DNA from: Inhella proteolytica | Lineage (GTDB): Bacteria; Pseudomonadota; Gammaproteobacteria; Burkholderiales; Burkholderiaceae_C | Direction: 5' to 3' | Assembly (NCBI RefSeq): GCF_016093275.1 | Contig: NZ_JAEDAK010000006.1 | Coordinates: 1-64,000 of the forward strand | DNA length: 64,000 bases | In this document: in pieces, positions 37,603 to 45,584 of the stretch | Position numbering within the stretch: the stretch's first letter is position 1 | Layout: each line of letters begins with the position of its first letter | Notes under the pieces: generated by a model | Databases searched by the model: none | Told to the model about the DNA's origin: nothing | Seen by the model: only the letters and a program-made list of their open reading frames with translations | Program-made: the position numbers and the translations under genes

Positions 37603-37853
37603 GCTCGCGCCCGCGTGTTGGGCTTCTTGGCCGGGGCCAACTCATCCGCCAGCCGCGCCAGGTCCAGCCCACCATCCCGCTCGGCGCGGATCAGCAGCTG
37701 GCCCAGCTGGGCATGCGTCAGCTGTGGGTGCAGCTCGGCCAGCAGGCCCACGCGCATCCAGTGCTCGGCCTGCGCATTGATGGAACGCGAGAAGGCCGCG
37801 CTGGCGATGCGCAGGTTCTCGTGCATGGAGTCGGAGAGTTTGACGATGCCCAT
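37599..37853 (-). CDS. ParD-like protein upstream of map
   Basis: An 84-residue protein, MGIVKLSDSMHENLRIASAA, with a ribbon-helix-helix-like N-terminus (VKLSDSMHENLRIASAAFSR) as in ParD-like proteins. It has no ParE-type toxin neighbour; instead it is translationally coupled to map. ATG 37853 is preferred over upstream frames because the family starts there. A palindromic site sits immediately upstream and may be its own operator. Confidence 0.7.
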   Translation of the reverse strand: MGIVKLSDSMHENLRIASAAFSRSINAQAEHWMRVGLLAELHPQLTHAQLGQLLIRAERDGGLDLARLADELAPAKKPNTRARA

Positions 37854-37857
37854 GGCG

Positions 37858-37872
37858 GCGCATGATATGCGC
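37858..37872. promoter_or_regulatory. Palindrome upstream of the parD-like/map operon
   Basis: GCGCAT-GAT-ATGCGC is a perfect 6-bp inverted repeat with a 3-bp spacer, 5 bp before the ParD-like start. It lies in a locally AT-rich stretch that is probably the promoter. It fits an autoregulatory ribbon-helix-helix operator (inference). Confidence 0.45.
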
Positions 37873-37918
37873 TTTGTATATGTTTCGAATAATCGACCGG
37901 GGCGCATCCGCGCCGGGC

Positions 37919-38815
37919 TCAGGCCCGGCAGAACTCGGCGATCGCCCGCCAGGCGCGCTGGCTCTCGGCCAGCTTGGGCAGGGCCAGCGGGTAGTCGTGC
38001 AGCATGCCCGCGCCGATCAGCTCTTGCACCGCCACGCCGGCGGCGCGGGCCTTGGCAACGCAGCGCCTCGTGTCGTCCAGGATGACCTCATGCCCACCGA
38101 CGACGAAGAGCAGCGGCGGCAGGCCCTCGAAGCGCCCGAACAGCGGCGAGATGCGCGGGTCCGTGGCGTCGGCGCCGGCCAGGATCTGCGGCACCCAGGC
38201 CTCCGCATGCTGGCGGCCGAACCAGTCCAGGCGCCGGTTGGTCTCGACCGAGGTGCCGCTGCAGCTCAGGTCCGTCCAGGGCGAAATGACGAAGCAGCGC
38301 TCGGGCAGGGGGCCGCCCTCGTCGCGCATCGCCATCATCAGCGCCAGTGCCAGGCCGCCCCCGGCCGAATCGCCGGACAGCGTCAGCGCCGCCCCGGGGT
38401 GGAGCGCAGCGAGAGCCCGCCAGGCCCGCTTGACGTCCTCGAAGGCGGCCGGGAAGGGGTGCTCGGGCGCCAGCCGGTACTCGGGCATGAAGACCTGGGC
38501 CCGGCAGCGAAAGCTCAGGTTGTTGGCGCGTGCCCGGAAGGAGGCCGCCGAGCCGAAGAAGTAGACGCCGCCATGCAGGTGCATCAGCAGGCGCTGGGGC
38601 TCGGCCAGCGAGCAGGTGGACTCGGCGGGCACGCCGCCGAGGTCGTGGTCGGCAAAGCTGATGGCCGGATAGCGCGCCTTCAGCTTGGCGCGTGACACCG
38701 TCGACAGGCGCTCGTACTGCGCCCGGATGTCCTGCATCGGCCGGCTGGGCCGGAACACCCAGCGGCCGATCTGGGTCTGCAGCCAGACCGTGGCGCGCTC
38801 GCGCACCGAGCTCAT
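37919..38815 (-). CDS. Alpha/beta hydrolase, hormone-sensitive lipase group
   Basis: A 298-residue esterase/lipase candidate. The oxyanion motif reads LHGGVYFFG (HGGV where HGGG is usual). The nucleophile is in LSGDSAGGGLAL, the acid in GGHEVILDD, and the His in GAGMLHDYPL. PEYRLAPEHPFPAAFEDV is a hallmark of the HSL family. The start is uncertain: ATG 38815 overlaps the stop of a short upstream ORF with a strong ribosome binding site. An in-frame ATG at 38872 would add 19 residues. Confidence 0.82.
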   Translation of the reverse strand: MSSVRERATVWLQTQIGRWVFRPSRPMQDIRAQYERLSTVSRAKLKARYPAISFADHDLGGVPAESTCSLAEPQRLLMHLHGGVYFFGSAASFRARANNLSFRCRAQVFMPEYRLAPEHPFPAAFEDVKRAWRALAALHPGAALTLSGDSAGGGLALALMMAMRDEGGPLPERCFVISPWTDLSCSGTSVETNRRLDWFGRQHAEAWVPQILAGADATDPRISPLFGRFEGLPPLLFVVGGHEVILDDTRRCVAKARAAGVAVQELIGAGMLHDYPLALPKLAESQRAWRAIAEFCRA

Positions 38816-38877
38816 CGGCGGCACCTGGCCAGCGACGGCGCAGAAAGCTTGCGGACAGATCCAGCGAGCCATGCCAT
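38812..38877 (-). CDS. Putative short leader ORF coupled to the esterase gene
   Basis: A 21-codon frame beginning ATGGCATGGCTC follows a near-ideal AGGAGG with a 5-base spacer. It ends in a TGA that overlaps the esterase ATG (ATGA). The peptide (MAWLAGSVRKL...) has no recognised function. Translation of the leader could deliver ribosomes to the esterase start, which otherwise has no good ribosome binding site. The alternative is that the esterase starts at ATG 38872 using the same AGGAGG at a longer spacing. Confidence 0.35.
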   Translation of the reverse strand: MAWLAGSVRKLSAPSLARCRR

Positions 38878-39020
38878 GGCAGCCTCCTAGCCCGGGACGG
38901 GCCGGCCAGCCTAGCACCGCCACCCCCAGGGCTGTCGGCCCGGATCGGCGCTGGATGCGGCCCCCCAATCCCGTTCCGGGCCGCGGCCATAAAATCCGCC
39001 CCCTTTTTTCGCAGGGCAGC

Positions 39021-39830
39021 ATGCAGGCAAGGCAACAGCAGGTGAATCCGCTGGTCAGCAGCAGCGGGGCGCCGGGCTGGAGCAGCATCCGCACTGCAGG
39101 CCCGGCGCTGCCGCATGTGCTCAAGGCCTGGGGCCTGCCGCTGGCGGCGGCGGCCCAGGGGCCGGTGAGCGAGCGCCTGGCCCAGAGCCTGTCCTGGCTG
39201 GACGCGGTGGCCCTGGCCGAGGTGCTGAACGGCGCCTTACCCGCACCTGCGCCGGACGCCACCCAGCGCCTGCAGGCCACCCGCGCCTGGGCCCGCAGCG
39301 CGCTGCAGCGCCTGCAGGCCGAGTTGCAGGCCGGCTTCGCCGACCCTGTACTGGTGCGCGAAGGCCCCACCACCACCAGCCTGCGCCGCCCACCGGCACG
39401 CGCCAGCGCGGCGCCCAAGCCGGCGGGCGCGCTGGATGCCGTGGCCCCCTACCGCCTGCACCACAGCACGCAGCAGCGCAGCCTCGCCATCCGCGCGACG
39501 ACCCTGCGCGGGCAGCTGCGCAGCCAGCTCAGCAGCACCACCCCGCGCCTGGCCCGCTTGGCCGCGCTGGACGCCGTGTTCGAGCGCGCGCTGCAGGCGC
39601 GCGAGGAGCAGGCCCTGGCCAGCCTGCCCTCGATGACGGCGCAGCGCGGCATCAGCCTGCGCGCGGCCGACCCGGAACCGGACCCCGAGGATCGCAGCGC
39701 CTGGCCCGCCCCCGGCTGGCGCGGCCAGCTGTGGGACGAACTGCAGCAGGTGCTGCAGGCCGAGCTGGACCTGCGCCTGCAGCCGGTGCTCGGCCTGATC
39801 GAAGCCCTGCACGACGACGACACGAATTGA
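39021..39830 (+). CDS. DUF3348-type protein, first gene of the stator-like cluster
   Basis: A 269-residue, soluble, Ala/Leu/Gln/Arg-rich helical protein. By its content and its place directly before a DUF802 gene it matches what I recall as DUF3348 proteins of Burkholderiales. Segments such as YRLHHSTQQRSLAIRATTLRG (from residue 150) and LRAQLWDELQQ-like C-terminal helices are seen; there is no signal peptide or TM. Its role is unknown; it may be a cytoplasmic partner of the membrane pair that follows. The promoter may include CATAAAAT near 38989. It ends 22 bp before the DUF802 gene. Confidence 0.7.
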   Translation: MQARQQQVNPLVSSSGAPGWSSIRTAGPALPHVLKAWGLPLAAAAQGPVSERLAQSLSWLDAVALAEVLNGALPAPAPDATQRLQATRAWARSALQRLQAELQAGFADPVLVREGPTTTSLRRPPARASAAPKPAGALDAVAPYRLHHSTQQRSLAIRATTLRGQLRSQLSSTTPRLARLAALDAVFERALQAREEQALASLPSMTAQRGISLRAADPEPDPEDRSAWPAPGWRGQLWDELQQVLQAELDLRLQPVLGLIEALHDDDTN

Positions 39831-39852
39831 CGACCGGAAGACGAACCGCCTG

Positions 39853-42399
39853 ATGAACCGCTTCACCGCCCTCCTGTCGAACACCGCCCTTGTGGCCGGC
39901 GCCCTGGCCCTGGCCTGGGCGGCCTGGGCCACCGCCCAGCACCACCCGCTGGCCCTGGGCATGACGGCCCTGATCGCCGCCTTCTACGCCCTGGGCGCCT
40001 GGGAGCTGCGCGCCTACCGCCGCGCCAGCCTCAGCTTCCAGTACGCGCTGGATGGTCTGCAAGCCGCCGCGCCGGCCAGCGCCGAGGCCTGGGTGCAAGT
40101 CCTCCCGGCACCGCTGCGCGCGGCCGTGCGCCTGCGCCTGCAGGGCCTGCCCGCGGCCTGGCAAGCCCCCGCGCTGGCCCCGGCCCTGGCCGCGCTGCTG
40201 GTGCTGCTGGGCATGCTGGGCACCTTCATCGGTCTGGTGCAGACCCTGGGCGGCACCGCGCAGGCGCTGCGCGCCACGGCCGATCTGGCCGCCATGCGCG
40301 CCGCCCTCACCACGCCCGTGCAGGGCCTGGGCCTGGCCTTCGGTTGCTCGGTGGCCGGTGTGGCCGGCTCGGCCATGCTGGGCCTGATGAGCGCGCTGGC
40401 GCGCCGCGAACGCGCCACCACCGCCCAGGGCCTGGAGGCCGCCCTGGCCGGCCCGCTGCAGCCCTGGACGGCCGCCGCCCGCCAGCAGGCCACCCAGGCC
40501 GCGCTGGAGCAGCAGGCGCAGGCGCTGCCGCAGCTGGTGAGCGCCCTCGGCGCCCTGAGCACCCAGCTGAGCCAGCAGCAGCAGCAGTTCCATGAGCAGA
40601 CCGCGCAGCGCTTCAGCGCGCTGGCCGAGTCCGTCGACGCCAGCCTGCGCCAGGCCCTGAGCGCCAGCGCCCAGCAGGCCGCCGACACCCTGCGCCCGGC
40701 CGTGCAAAGCACGCTCGACGCCCTGGCCACCCAGGCCGGCCAGCTGCAGCAAGGCCTGGCGAACGATCTGCGCCAGCAGCTCGAACCCCTGAACCACAGC
40801 CTGCAAGGCATGGCCCAGCGCGTCGAGCAGGCGCTGATGGCCCAGGCCGAGCGCCAGGCCCAGACCCAGGCCACCCAGACCGACACCCTGCAGCAGGCCC
40901 TGGCCGAGACCGCCAGCGCGGTGCGCAGCAGCGCTGAGCAGCTGCACAGCCGCCTGGCCGCGCAGGCCGAACAGCAGCTCGGCCAGGCCGCCAGCGCGTT
41001 GCGTGCCGACAGCCAGGCCGTGGCCGAGCGCCTGCAGGCCGCCCTGCAAGCCCAGGGCGAAGCTGCCACCCAGCAGGCCCAGGCCCTGCAGCAGGCCCTG
41101 GCCGCCAGCGCCGCCCAGGCCGCGCAGGCGCTGCAAGCCAGCGTGCAGGAAAGCTGCGCGGCCCTGCAGGTCCACAGCCAAACCAGCCAGCAGGCCCAGC
41201 AGCAGAACGCTGAGCACACCCAGGCCGCGCTGCAAGCCAGCGCCGGCCACATTCAGCAGGCCCTGGAGGCCAGCGCCGCCCGCGTGCAAACCACGCTGGA
41301 AGCCAGCGCCGAGCGCGTGGCCCAGGCCCTGCAACAGGGCGCACAGGAAAGCCAGCAGGCCCTGCAGCTGGGCGCGCAGGCCAGCCAGCACGCACTGCAG
41401 GCCACCACCGAGCGCCTGCAAACCCTGCTGGAACAACACAGCCACACCCAGCGCGAAGCCCTGGCCGAGAGCCTGGCCCAGGCCGGTGCCACCCTGCAGC
41501 AGGTGGCCCAGCACACCCAGCAGGCGCTGGACGAGGGCGCCGCCCAGCAGCAGGCGCGTGCCAGCGGCCTGGCCGAAGACTTCAGCCAGCGCAGCGAGCA
41601 GCTGCTGGCCCATCTGCGTGAGGCGCAGCACGGCCTGCAGCAGCGCCTGGCGCAAGACGACGCCGAGCGCCTGGCCGCTTGGCGCGAGGCCCTGGCCGCC
41701 CAGGCCGCCGCCTTGCAGCAGGGCTGGCAGCAGGCCGCCGCCGCGCACGCCGCGCAGCAGGCCGAGCAGGCGCAGGCCCTGGCCCACACCGCCCAGGCCG
41801 TGGTGGCCCAGGCCGAGGCCCAGGCCCGCCACACCGTGCAGGAAGTGACCACCCTGCTGCAGCAAGCCGCCGAGGCCCCGCGCGCCGCCGCCGAGGTGGT
41901 GGCCTCGCTGCGCGAGCAGCTCTCGCGCAGCCTGGCGCAGGACAACGCGGCGCTGCAGGAACGCGCCGAGCTGATGCAGACCCTGCACCAGCTGCTGGCC
42001 ACACTGCAGCAGGCCGCCGGCGAGCAGCGCCACGCCATCGACACCCTGGTGCAGGGCAGCGGCGAACAACTGGCCCAGCTGGGCGAACGCCTGGCCACCG
42101 AACTGGCCAGCGCGCGCAGCGGCCTCAGCGAGGCTTCGGTGCAGCTGGCCGCCAGCGCCGCCGAAATGGGCAGCCTGGGCGAAGGCTTTGGCGCCGCCGT
42201 GGCGCAGTTCCACAGCGGCAGCGAGCGTCTGGTCGGCCATCTGGAGCGCCTGGACGAAGGCCTGAGCCGCGCCCAGACCCGCAGCGACGAACAGCTCGCC
42301 TACACCGTGGCCCAGGCGCGCGAGCTCATCGAGCTCTGCACCCTGGCGCAGAAGCAGGTGCTGGACGCGCTGCGTGAGCGCGCCCCGGCCCTGGCATGA
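39853..42399 (+). CDS. DUF802 protein: MotA/ExbB/ZorA-like membrane domain with very long coiled-coil tail
   Basis: An 848-residue protein. The first 185 residues hold four TM segments (about 11-28, 33-50, 108-131, 157-182). The last pair reads [20 protein letters not shown] and [20 protein letters not shown], the signature of the MotA/TolQ/ExbB proton-channel family. Residues 185-848 form a continuous Gln/Ala/Glu-rich helical region with repeated QQAxxALxA-type units, a long cytoplasmic coiled-coil tail like that of ZorA in Zorya anti-phage systems. It overlaps the next gene by ATGA. Known Zorya effectors (ZorC, ZorD, ZorE) are absent, so the resemblance concerns the motor part only. Codon use is normal for the region. 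Confidence 0.85.
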   Translation: MNRFTALLSNTALVAGALALAWAAWATAQHHPLALGMTALIAAFYALGAWELRAYRRASLSFQYALDGLQAAAPASAEAWVQVLPAPLRAAVRLRLQGLPAAWQAPALAPALAALLVLLGMLGTFIGLVQTLGGTAQALRATADLAAMRAALTTPVQGLGLAFGCSVAGVAGSAMLGLMSALARRERATTAQGLEAALAGPLQPWTAAARQQATQAALEQQAQALPQLVSALGALSTQLSQQQQQFHEQTAQRFSALAESVDASLRQALSASAQQAADTLRPAVQSTLDALATQAGQLQQGLANDLRQQLEPLNHSLQGMAQRVEQALMAQAERQAQTQATQTDTLQQALAETASAVRSSAEQLHSRLAAQAEQQLGQAASALRADSQAVAERLQAALQAQGEAATQQAQALQQALAASAAQAAQALQASVQESCAALQVHSQTSQQAQQQNAEHTQAALQASAGHIQQALEASAARVQTTLEASAERVAQALQQGAQESQQALQLGAQASQHALQATTERLQTLLEQHSHTQREALAESLAQAGATLQQVAQHTQQALDEGAAQQQARASGLAEDFSQRSEQLLAHLREAQHGLQQRLAQDDAERLAAWREALAAQAAALQQGWQQAAAAHAAQQAEQAQALAHTAQAVVAQAEAQARHTVQEVTTLLQQAAEAPRAAAEVVASLREQLSRSLAQDNAALQERAELMQTLHQLLATLQQAAGEQRHAIDTLVQGSGEQLAQLGERLATELASARSGLSEASVQLAASAAEMGSLGEGFGAAVAQFHSGSERLVGHLERLDEGLSRAQTRSDEQLAYTVAQARELIELCTLAQKQVLDALRERAPALA

Positions 42400-43067
42400 G
42401 CGGCATGGACCTCGACCACGAACTCGGCAACCACGCCGACACCAGCGTCTGGGCCGCCTTCGGCGATCTGATGGTCGGCGTGCTCGGCGCCTTCGTGCTC
42501 ATCCTGGCCCTGGCCCTGGTGACGCAGATGGACCTGGCCAGCCGCCTGGAAGAAGAGACCCGCCAGCGCCAGCTTGAAGCGCTGCGGCGCGAGGCGCTGG
42601 AGCGCGCCCTCGCCGGCCCGCTGGCCAGTGGCCTGATCAGCCTGAACGAGGGCCGCATCGGCATCAGCGGCAGCGTGCTCTTCGCCACCGGCTCCGACCA
42701 GCTGCACGCCGAAGGCCGCGCCCTGCTGCACAGCCTGGCCGCCCCGCTGGCGAATTACCTGGCCGCGCGCGACGAGGTGCTGATGGTCAGCGGCTTCACC
42801 GACGACAAACCGGTGCGCGGCGGCAACGCGCGCTTTGCCGACAACTGGGAACTCTCGGCCCTGCGCGCGCTCACGGTGACGCGCACGCTGATGGCCGAGG
42901 GCTTGCCCGCCGGCTCGGTGTTCGCCGCCGCCTTCGGCCCGCAGCAGCCGGTGGCCAGCAACGAAGACGCCGCCGGCCGCGCGCTGAACCGCCGCGTCGA
43001 GCTTTCGCCCATGCCGCGCCGCGCGCGTGCGGCCGAGGGCGCCGCATCCGCGGCTTCCGCCCCCTGA
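42396..43067 (+). CDS. OmpA/MotB-family protein, ZorB-like partner
   Basis: A 223-residue protein with one N-terminal TM (about 19-42: WAAFGDLMVGVLGAFVLILA). This TM carries a membrane-embedded Asp24, matching the proton-accepting Asp of MotB/ExbD/ZorB. A short linker helix leads to an OmpA-like peptidoglycan-binding domain (about 85-205), with LFATGSDQLHAEG, VSGFTDDKPV, NWELSALRALTV and ALNRRVEL. The 4-bp overlap with the DUF802 gene points to a stoichiometric stator complex. The likely role is a proton-driven rotary or force-generating unit anchored to the cell wall; the actual biological task is unknown. Confidence 0.85.
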   Translation: MSGMDLDHELGNHADTSVWAAFGDLMVGVLGAFVLILALALVTQMDLASRLEEETRQRQLEALRREALERALAGPLASGLISLNEGRIGISGSVLFATGSDQLHAEGRALLHSLAAPLANYLAARDEVLMVSGFTDDKPVRGGNARFADNWELSALRALTVTRTLMAEGLPAGSVFAAAFGPQQPVASNEDAAGRALNRRVELSPMPRRARAAEGAASAASAP

Positions 43068-43070
43068 ACC

Positions 43071-43625
43071 ATGGACGCGCAGGCCCTGCACCAGGACCCG
43101 GAGGCCGCGCTGCAGGCCCACCCCCTGCGCGCCCACACCGCGCCGGCCCGCTGGGCCGTGCTGCAAGGCCTGGCGCGCCGCGCCGCGCAGCAGCAGGGGG
43201 CTTTGCGCGCGGCCTTGCTGCACAAGCTGGCGCAGCGCCTGCAGGCGCTACCCGTCGCGGCTGATGGTGCCGCTGCGGCCACTGCGGACGCTCAGCCCGC
43301 AGCGTCCAGCCCGCTTCAGGCGCTGGCGGCCCTGGTCCCCAGTCGGCCCGACGAACTGCAGGCCCTGCAGTTCGACCGCCGCGACTGGACCCGATTGCGC
43401 CTGAGCCAGCGCCTCAGCGAGCCTAGCGCCGCACCCGAAACCCCGGCCAGCCAGCTCGGCCCCCTGCACACCCAGGTGCTGGTGCCGCAGGCGCTGGCCC
43501 AGCTGCGCGAGCTCTCGCCCGAGTACCTGCAGCGCCTGCTGACGCAGCTGGATCAGCTGCTGGCGCTGGCGCCGGCCAGTCCGGCGAGTGCCGGTGCCCC
43601 CAGGCGCGGGCGCCGCAAAAGCTGA
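43071..43625 (+). CDS. DUF2894-type protein, last gene of the stator-like cluster
   Basis: A 184-residue soluble helical protein starting 4 bp after the OmpA gene. It contains RWAVLQGLARRAAQQQGALR and a C-terminal block with LVPQALAQLRELSPEYLQRLL and a basic tail PRRGRRKS. It matches what I recall as DUF2894 proteins that co-occur with DUF802 and DUF3348 genes. Function unknown. It may bind the cytoplasmic tail of the DUF802 protein or nucleic acid through its basic C-terminus (inference). Confidence 0.7.
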   Translation: MDAQALHQDPEAALQAHPLRAHTAPARWAVLQGLARRAAQQQGALRAALLHKLAQRLQALPVAADGAAAATADAQPAASSPLQALAALVPSRPDELQALQFDRRDWTRLRLSQRLSEPSAAPETPASQLGPLHTQVLVPQALAQLRELSPEYLQRLLTQLDQLLALAPASPASAGAPRRGRRKS

Positions 43626-43664
43626 AGCCTCGTTGGCGCGGTTGCCGGCTCGCAACGTGTCGTA

Positions 43665-44285
43665 CTACCTGCTGTCTGCCCGAGGCTTGCGCGTGATCAC
43701 TTCGATCGCCACCGGAGGTAGGGCTGGAGGGGGCGGCGGCCTCAGGCACCAGCTGCGATCGGCCTTACGCCCATGCGGAATCAGGGGGCTCCTGCGCATA
43801 TCGACCGTGCGCATGCTTTCGACCCGGCCCTGTTGCACCTCCAGCTGAACATGCCACTCCCAGATCTCGTTGGCATACGGGTTGCCGCAGAGCTTGCGTC
43901 CTTTTGGGAACCAGAGCCTGCCGCTGATCCATTGGGCCGGTATGGGCGCGCCAGGTGATCCATAGGCCTGGAGCAGGCTGAGAGGCTCAGGGCCGCAGCG
44001 GCCGAAATCGATCAGCAGCAGCTGGCGTCCTTCGAGTGCCAGATTTTGAACCGGTGCGCCAGTGGCGGTGCAGTTGAAGCCCTGCCGTTCCGCCTCGCGT
44101 AGCGCGGCGCTCCAGGGAAACGCTCGCATGTCATCCGTGATGCCGAAGAGCCGCTGCGTTTCAGAGTGGATGCGAAGCGTTTCCTGCATTGGCGGCGTGG
44201 CCCGGGCCATGGGGAGATTCATGATCAGTGCGCACAGCACGGGCCACTTTGGGGCAAGCCAGCGAGGGCAAGGCGGTTTGGGCAA
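43665..44285 (-). CDS. Exported protein of unknown function
   Basis: A 206-residue protein I do not recognise. If translated from TTG 44285 (AAGGAG about 10 bases upstream), the N-terminus is a signal peptide (MPKPPCPRWLAPKWPVLCAL). ATG 44222 is an alternative that would shorten it. The middle reads like a small beta-rich domain with paired Cys (FNCTATG, FGRCGPE, KLCGNPY, SWCLRP). Trp/Tyr-rich NPYANEIWEWHVQLEVQQG suggests strands. Probably periplasmic. Confidence 0.5.
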   Translation of the reverse strand: MPKPPCPRWLAPKWPVLCALIMNLPMARATPPMQETLRIHSETQRLFGITDDMRAFPWSAALREAERQGFNCTATGAPVQNLALEGRQLLLIDFGRCGPEPLSLLQAYGSPGAPIPAQWISGRLWFPKGRKLCGNPYANEIWEWHVQLEVQQGRVESMRTVDMRRSPLIPHGRKADRSWCLRPPPPPALPPVAIEVITRKPRADSR

Positions 44286-44546
44286 TTCGGGGGCGCTCCT
44301 TGCGCGTGGAGTTTGGGGTCAGTATGTTCAATGGGGCGCCGGCACGCAGACTTCGTGAGACCCAGTCCCGCCGCCTTGCGCTTGGTCTGGCGCCGCCGGC
44401 CTCGAACGCCTGCGGGAGCAGACCTCCATCGATCTCAACCGGGGTTCGCATGTGCGCTGTCCTCGAAGGCGATCTGCAGGGTTGGGCTAGTCGCGGCAGA
44501 GGTGAGCGGCCCATCCCCGACAAGCCGCCCGCTTCACCCGCACACC
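44286..44546. other. Intergenic region
   Basis: 261 bases between the exported unknown and the VOC gene. Overlapping open frames exist on both strands but none has a convincing start, motif or coding character. I see no terminator or repeat. Confidence 0.4.
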
Positions 44547-44948
44547 TCAGCGCGCCACCTTCGGCCGGAACAGAGCGCACAGCTTGTTGCCGTCCGGGTC
44601 GCGCACATAGGCCAGCTCCAGCGTGATGGCGCCGCCCTGGCGCGGGCCGGGTGGGTCTTCGATCGAGACGCCACCGTGGGCCACCGCGGCATCGTGGAAG
44701 GCCTTTACCTGCTCGGCCGAATCGCACTTGAAGCCGATGGTGCCGCCGTTCGCGGCGGTGGCGGGTTCGTCGTTGATGGGTTCGCTGACGCAGAAGGTGG
44801 CGCCGGCGTGGCGGTAAAACAGGCGCTGGTGGCCGGTCTTGGCGGTGTCGCGGATCGCCTCGCCGCCGCCCAGCACCTTCAGCACCGCGTCGTAGAAGCG
44901 CTTGGCGCGCTCGATGTCGTTGGTTCCGACCATCACATGGCTGAACAT
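44547..44948 (-). CDS. VOC-family (glyoxalase-like) protein
   Basis: A 133-residue vicinal oxygen chelate protein: FSHVMVGTNDIERAKRFYDAVL at the N-terminus, a second beta-alpha-beta unit, and the C-terminal YVRDPDGNKLCALFRP. The metal-ligand positions are a His (residue 4) and a Glu in the last strand region that is not fully clear. It could be a glyoxalase/dioxygenase-type enzyme or a resistance protein. GAGGAG upstream supports ATG 44948. Confidence 0.8.
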   Translation of the reverse strand: MFSHVMVGTNDIERAKRFYDAVLKVLGGGEAIRDTAKTGHQRLFYRHAGATFCVSEPINDEPATAANGGTIGFKCDSAEQVKAFHDAAVAHGGVSIEDPPGPRQGGAITLELAYVRDPDGNKLCALFRPKVAR

Positions 44949-45099
44949 GGATTGACTCCTCGTTGCTTGGGGAGGGCGCAGCCTAACGGCCCCGCGGCCC
45001 CCCCGCGTTGCGCGCCGGCCCCATGACGATTGACCCGCTGCCGCGTCCGCCGCACACTCGCGGCCTTCCTTCCTCAACACCCACTTCAAGGAGATGACC

Positions 45100-45156
45100 A
45101 TGAATGCAGCAGATCGTGTCGCCCTTCTGAAGTCGGCCGCTTGCCTGGCGCTCTGA
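45100..45156 (+). CDS. Candidate 18-residue small ORF
   Basis: AAGGAG at 45088-45093 with a 6-base spacer precedes ATG 45100, which encodes MNAADRVALLKSAACLAL and stops. Two hairpins follow within 75 bases (a CCCGG/CCGGG stem and GGCCGC-AGCTCT-GCGGCC). It may be a leader peptide, a true small protein, or the surviving start of a gene lost by insertion of the nearby repeat element. No downstream gene is in frame. Confidence 0.3.
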   Translation: MNAADRVALLKSAACLAL

Positions 45157-45282
45157 GCGCCCTGCGCTCCTGAAGAAGACCCGGCGCCCCGCCCGGGTTC
45201 ATTGACCCAAGGCCGCAGCTCTGCGGCCGGCTTCCCCTCCCAGCCTGTTCTGCGCACCTGCCGGTGCGCAGTGGGTCCGCTT

Positions 45283-45550
45283 AGGGCCTGTTAACACTAC
45301 GCGAAGCCACCGCGTTGCCAGCCAGAAAAGGCGCCAACGAGGCGCGAAATGAAGCCGGGGTAGGCCCCCGGCGAGGCTTCGCAACGAAGTGGGCGCCTTT
45401 TTCTGGTGGCAACCCGAAGGGAATGGGGCTGCCCGGCCGCCATGCGTCGTTGCAACGCTCGCCCAGACGCGGGTCTGGGCGTCGCGCTGCGCCTAGCCTG
45501 GCGGCTGGGCGGCCCCATTCGCGGGGCTCCGCGTAGTGTTAACAGGCCCT
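45283..45550. mobile_element. 268-bp element with 21-bp perfect terminal inverted repeats
   Basis: Left end AGGGCCTGTTAACACTACGC (45283 on, plus G) is the exact reverse complement of the right end (45530-45550). Pairing continues inward with few mismatches. Inside are further nested inverted repeats: 45314-45335 with 45392-45413, GCCGGGG/CCCCGGC at 45354-45372, and CGCCCAGAC/GTCTGGGCG near 45459-45480. No transposase or long ORF is present. This is the layout of a MITE-like or structured repeat. A 24-bp piece recurs at 53136-53159. No target-site duplication is clear. Confidence 0.65.
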
Positions 45551-45584
45551 GGTCGCGGACGAAGCTTGAGCTCAATGGACCCCC

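Noticed and set aside
37599-37853. ParDE toxin-antitoxin system
   Set aside because: There is no ParE-like toxin gene next to it; the coupled gene is methionine aminopeptidase.
39652-42240. Very long open frame on the minus strand opposite the DUF802 gene
   Set aside because: It is Gly/Leu/Gln low complexity mirroring the Gln/Ala-rich coiled coil on the plus strand; no start signal or motif, and the plus frame has clear MotA-type helices.
39853-42399. Repetitive DNA in the DUF802 gene as a possible tandem-repeat or CRISPR-like array
   Set aside because: The repetition reflects Gln/Ala heptad coding; unit lengths vary and there are no constant repeats with unique spacers. No CRISPR array was seen anywhere in the window.
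39021-43625. Calling the stator-like cluster a complete Zorya system
   Set aside because: ZorC, ZorD and ZorE equivalents (helicase or nuclease) are not present; only the motor-type pair is supported.
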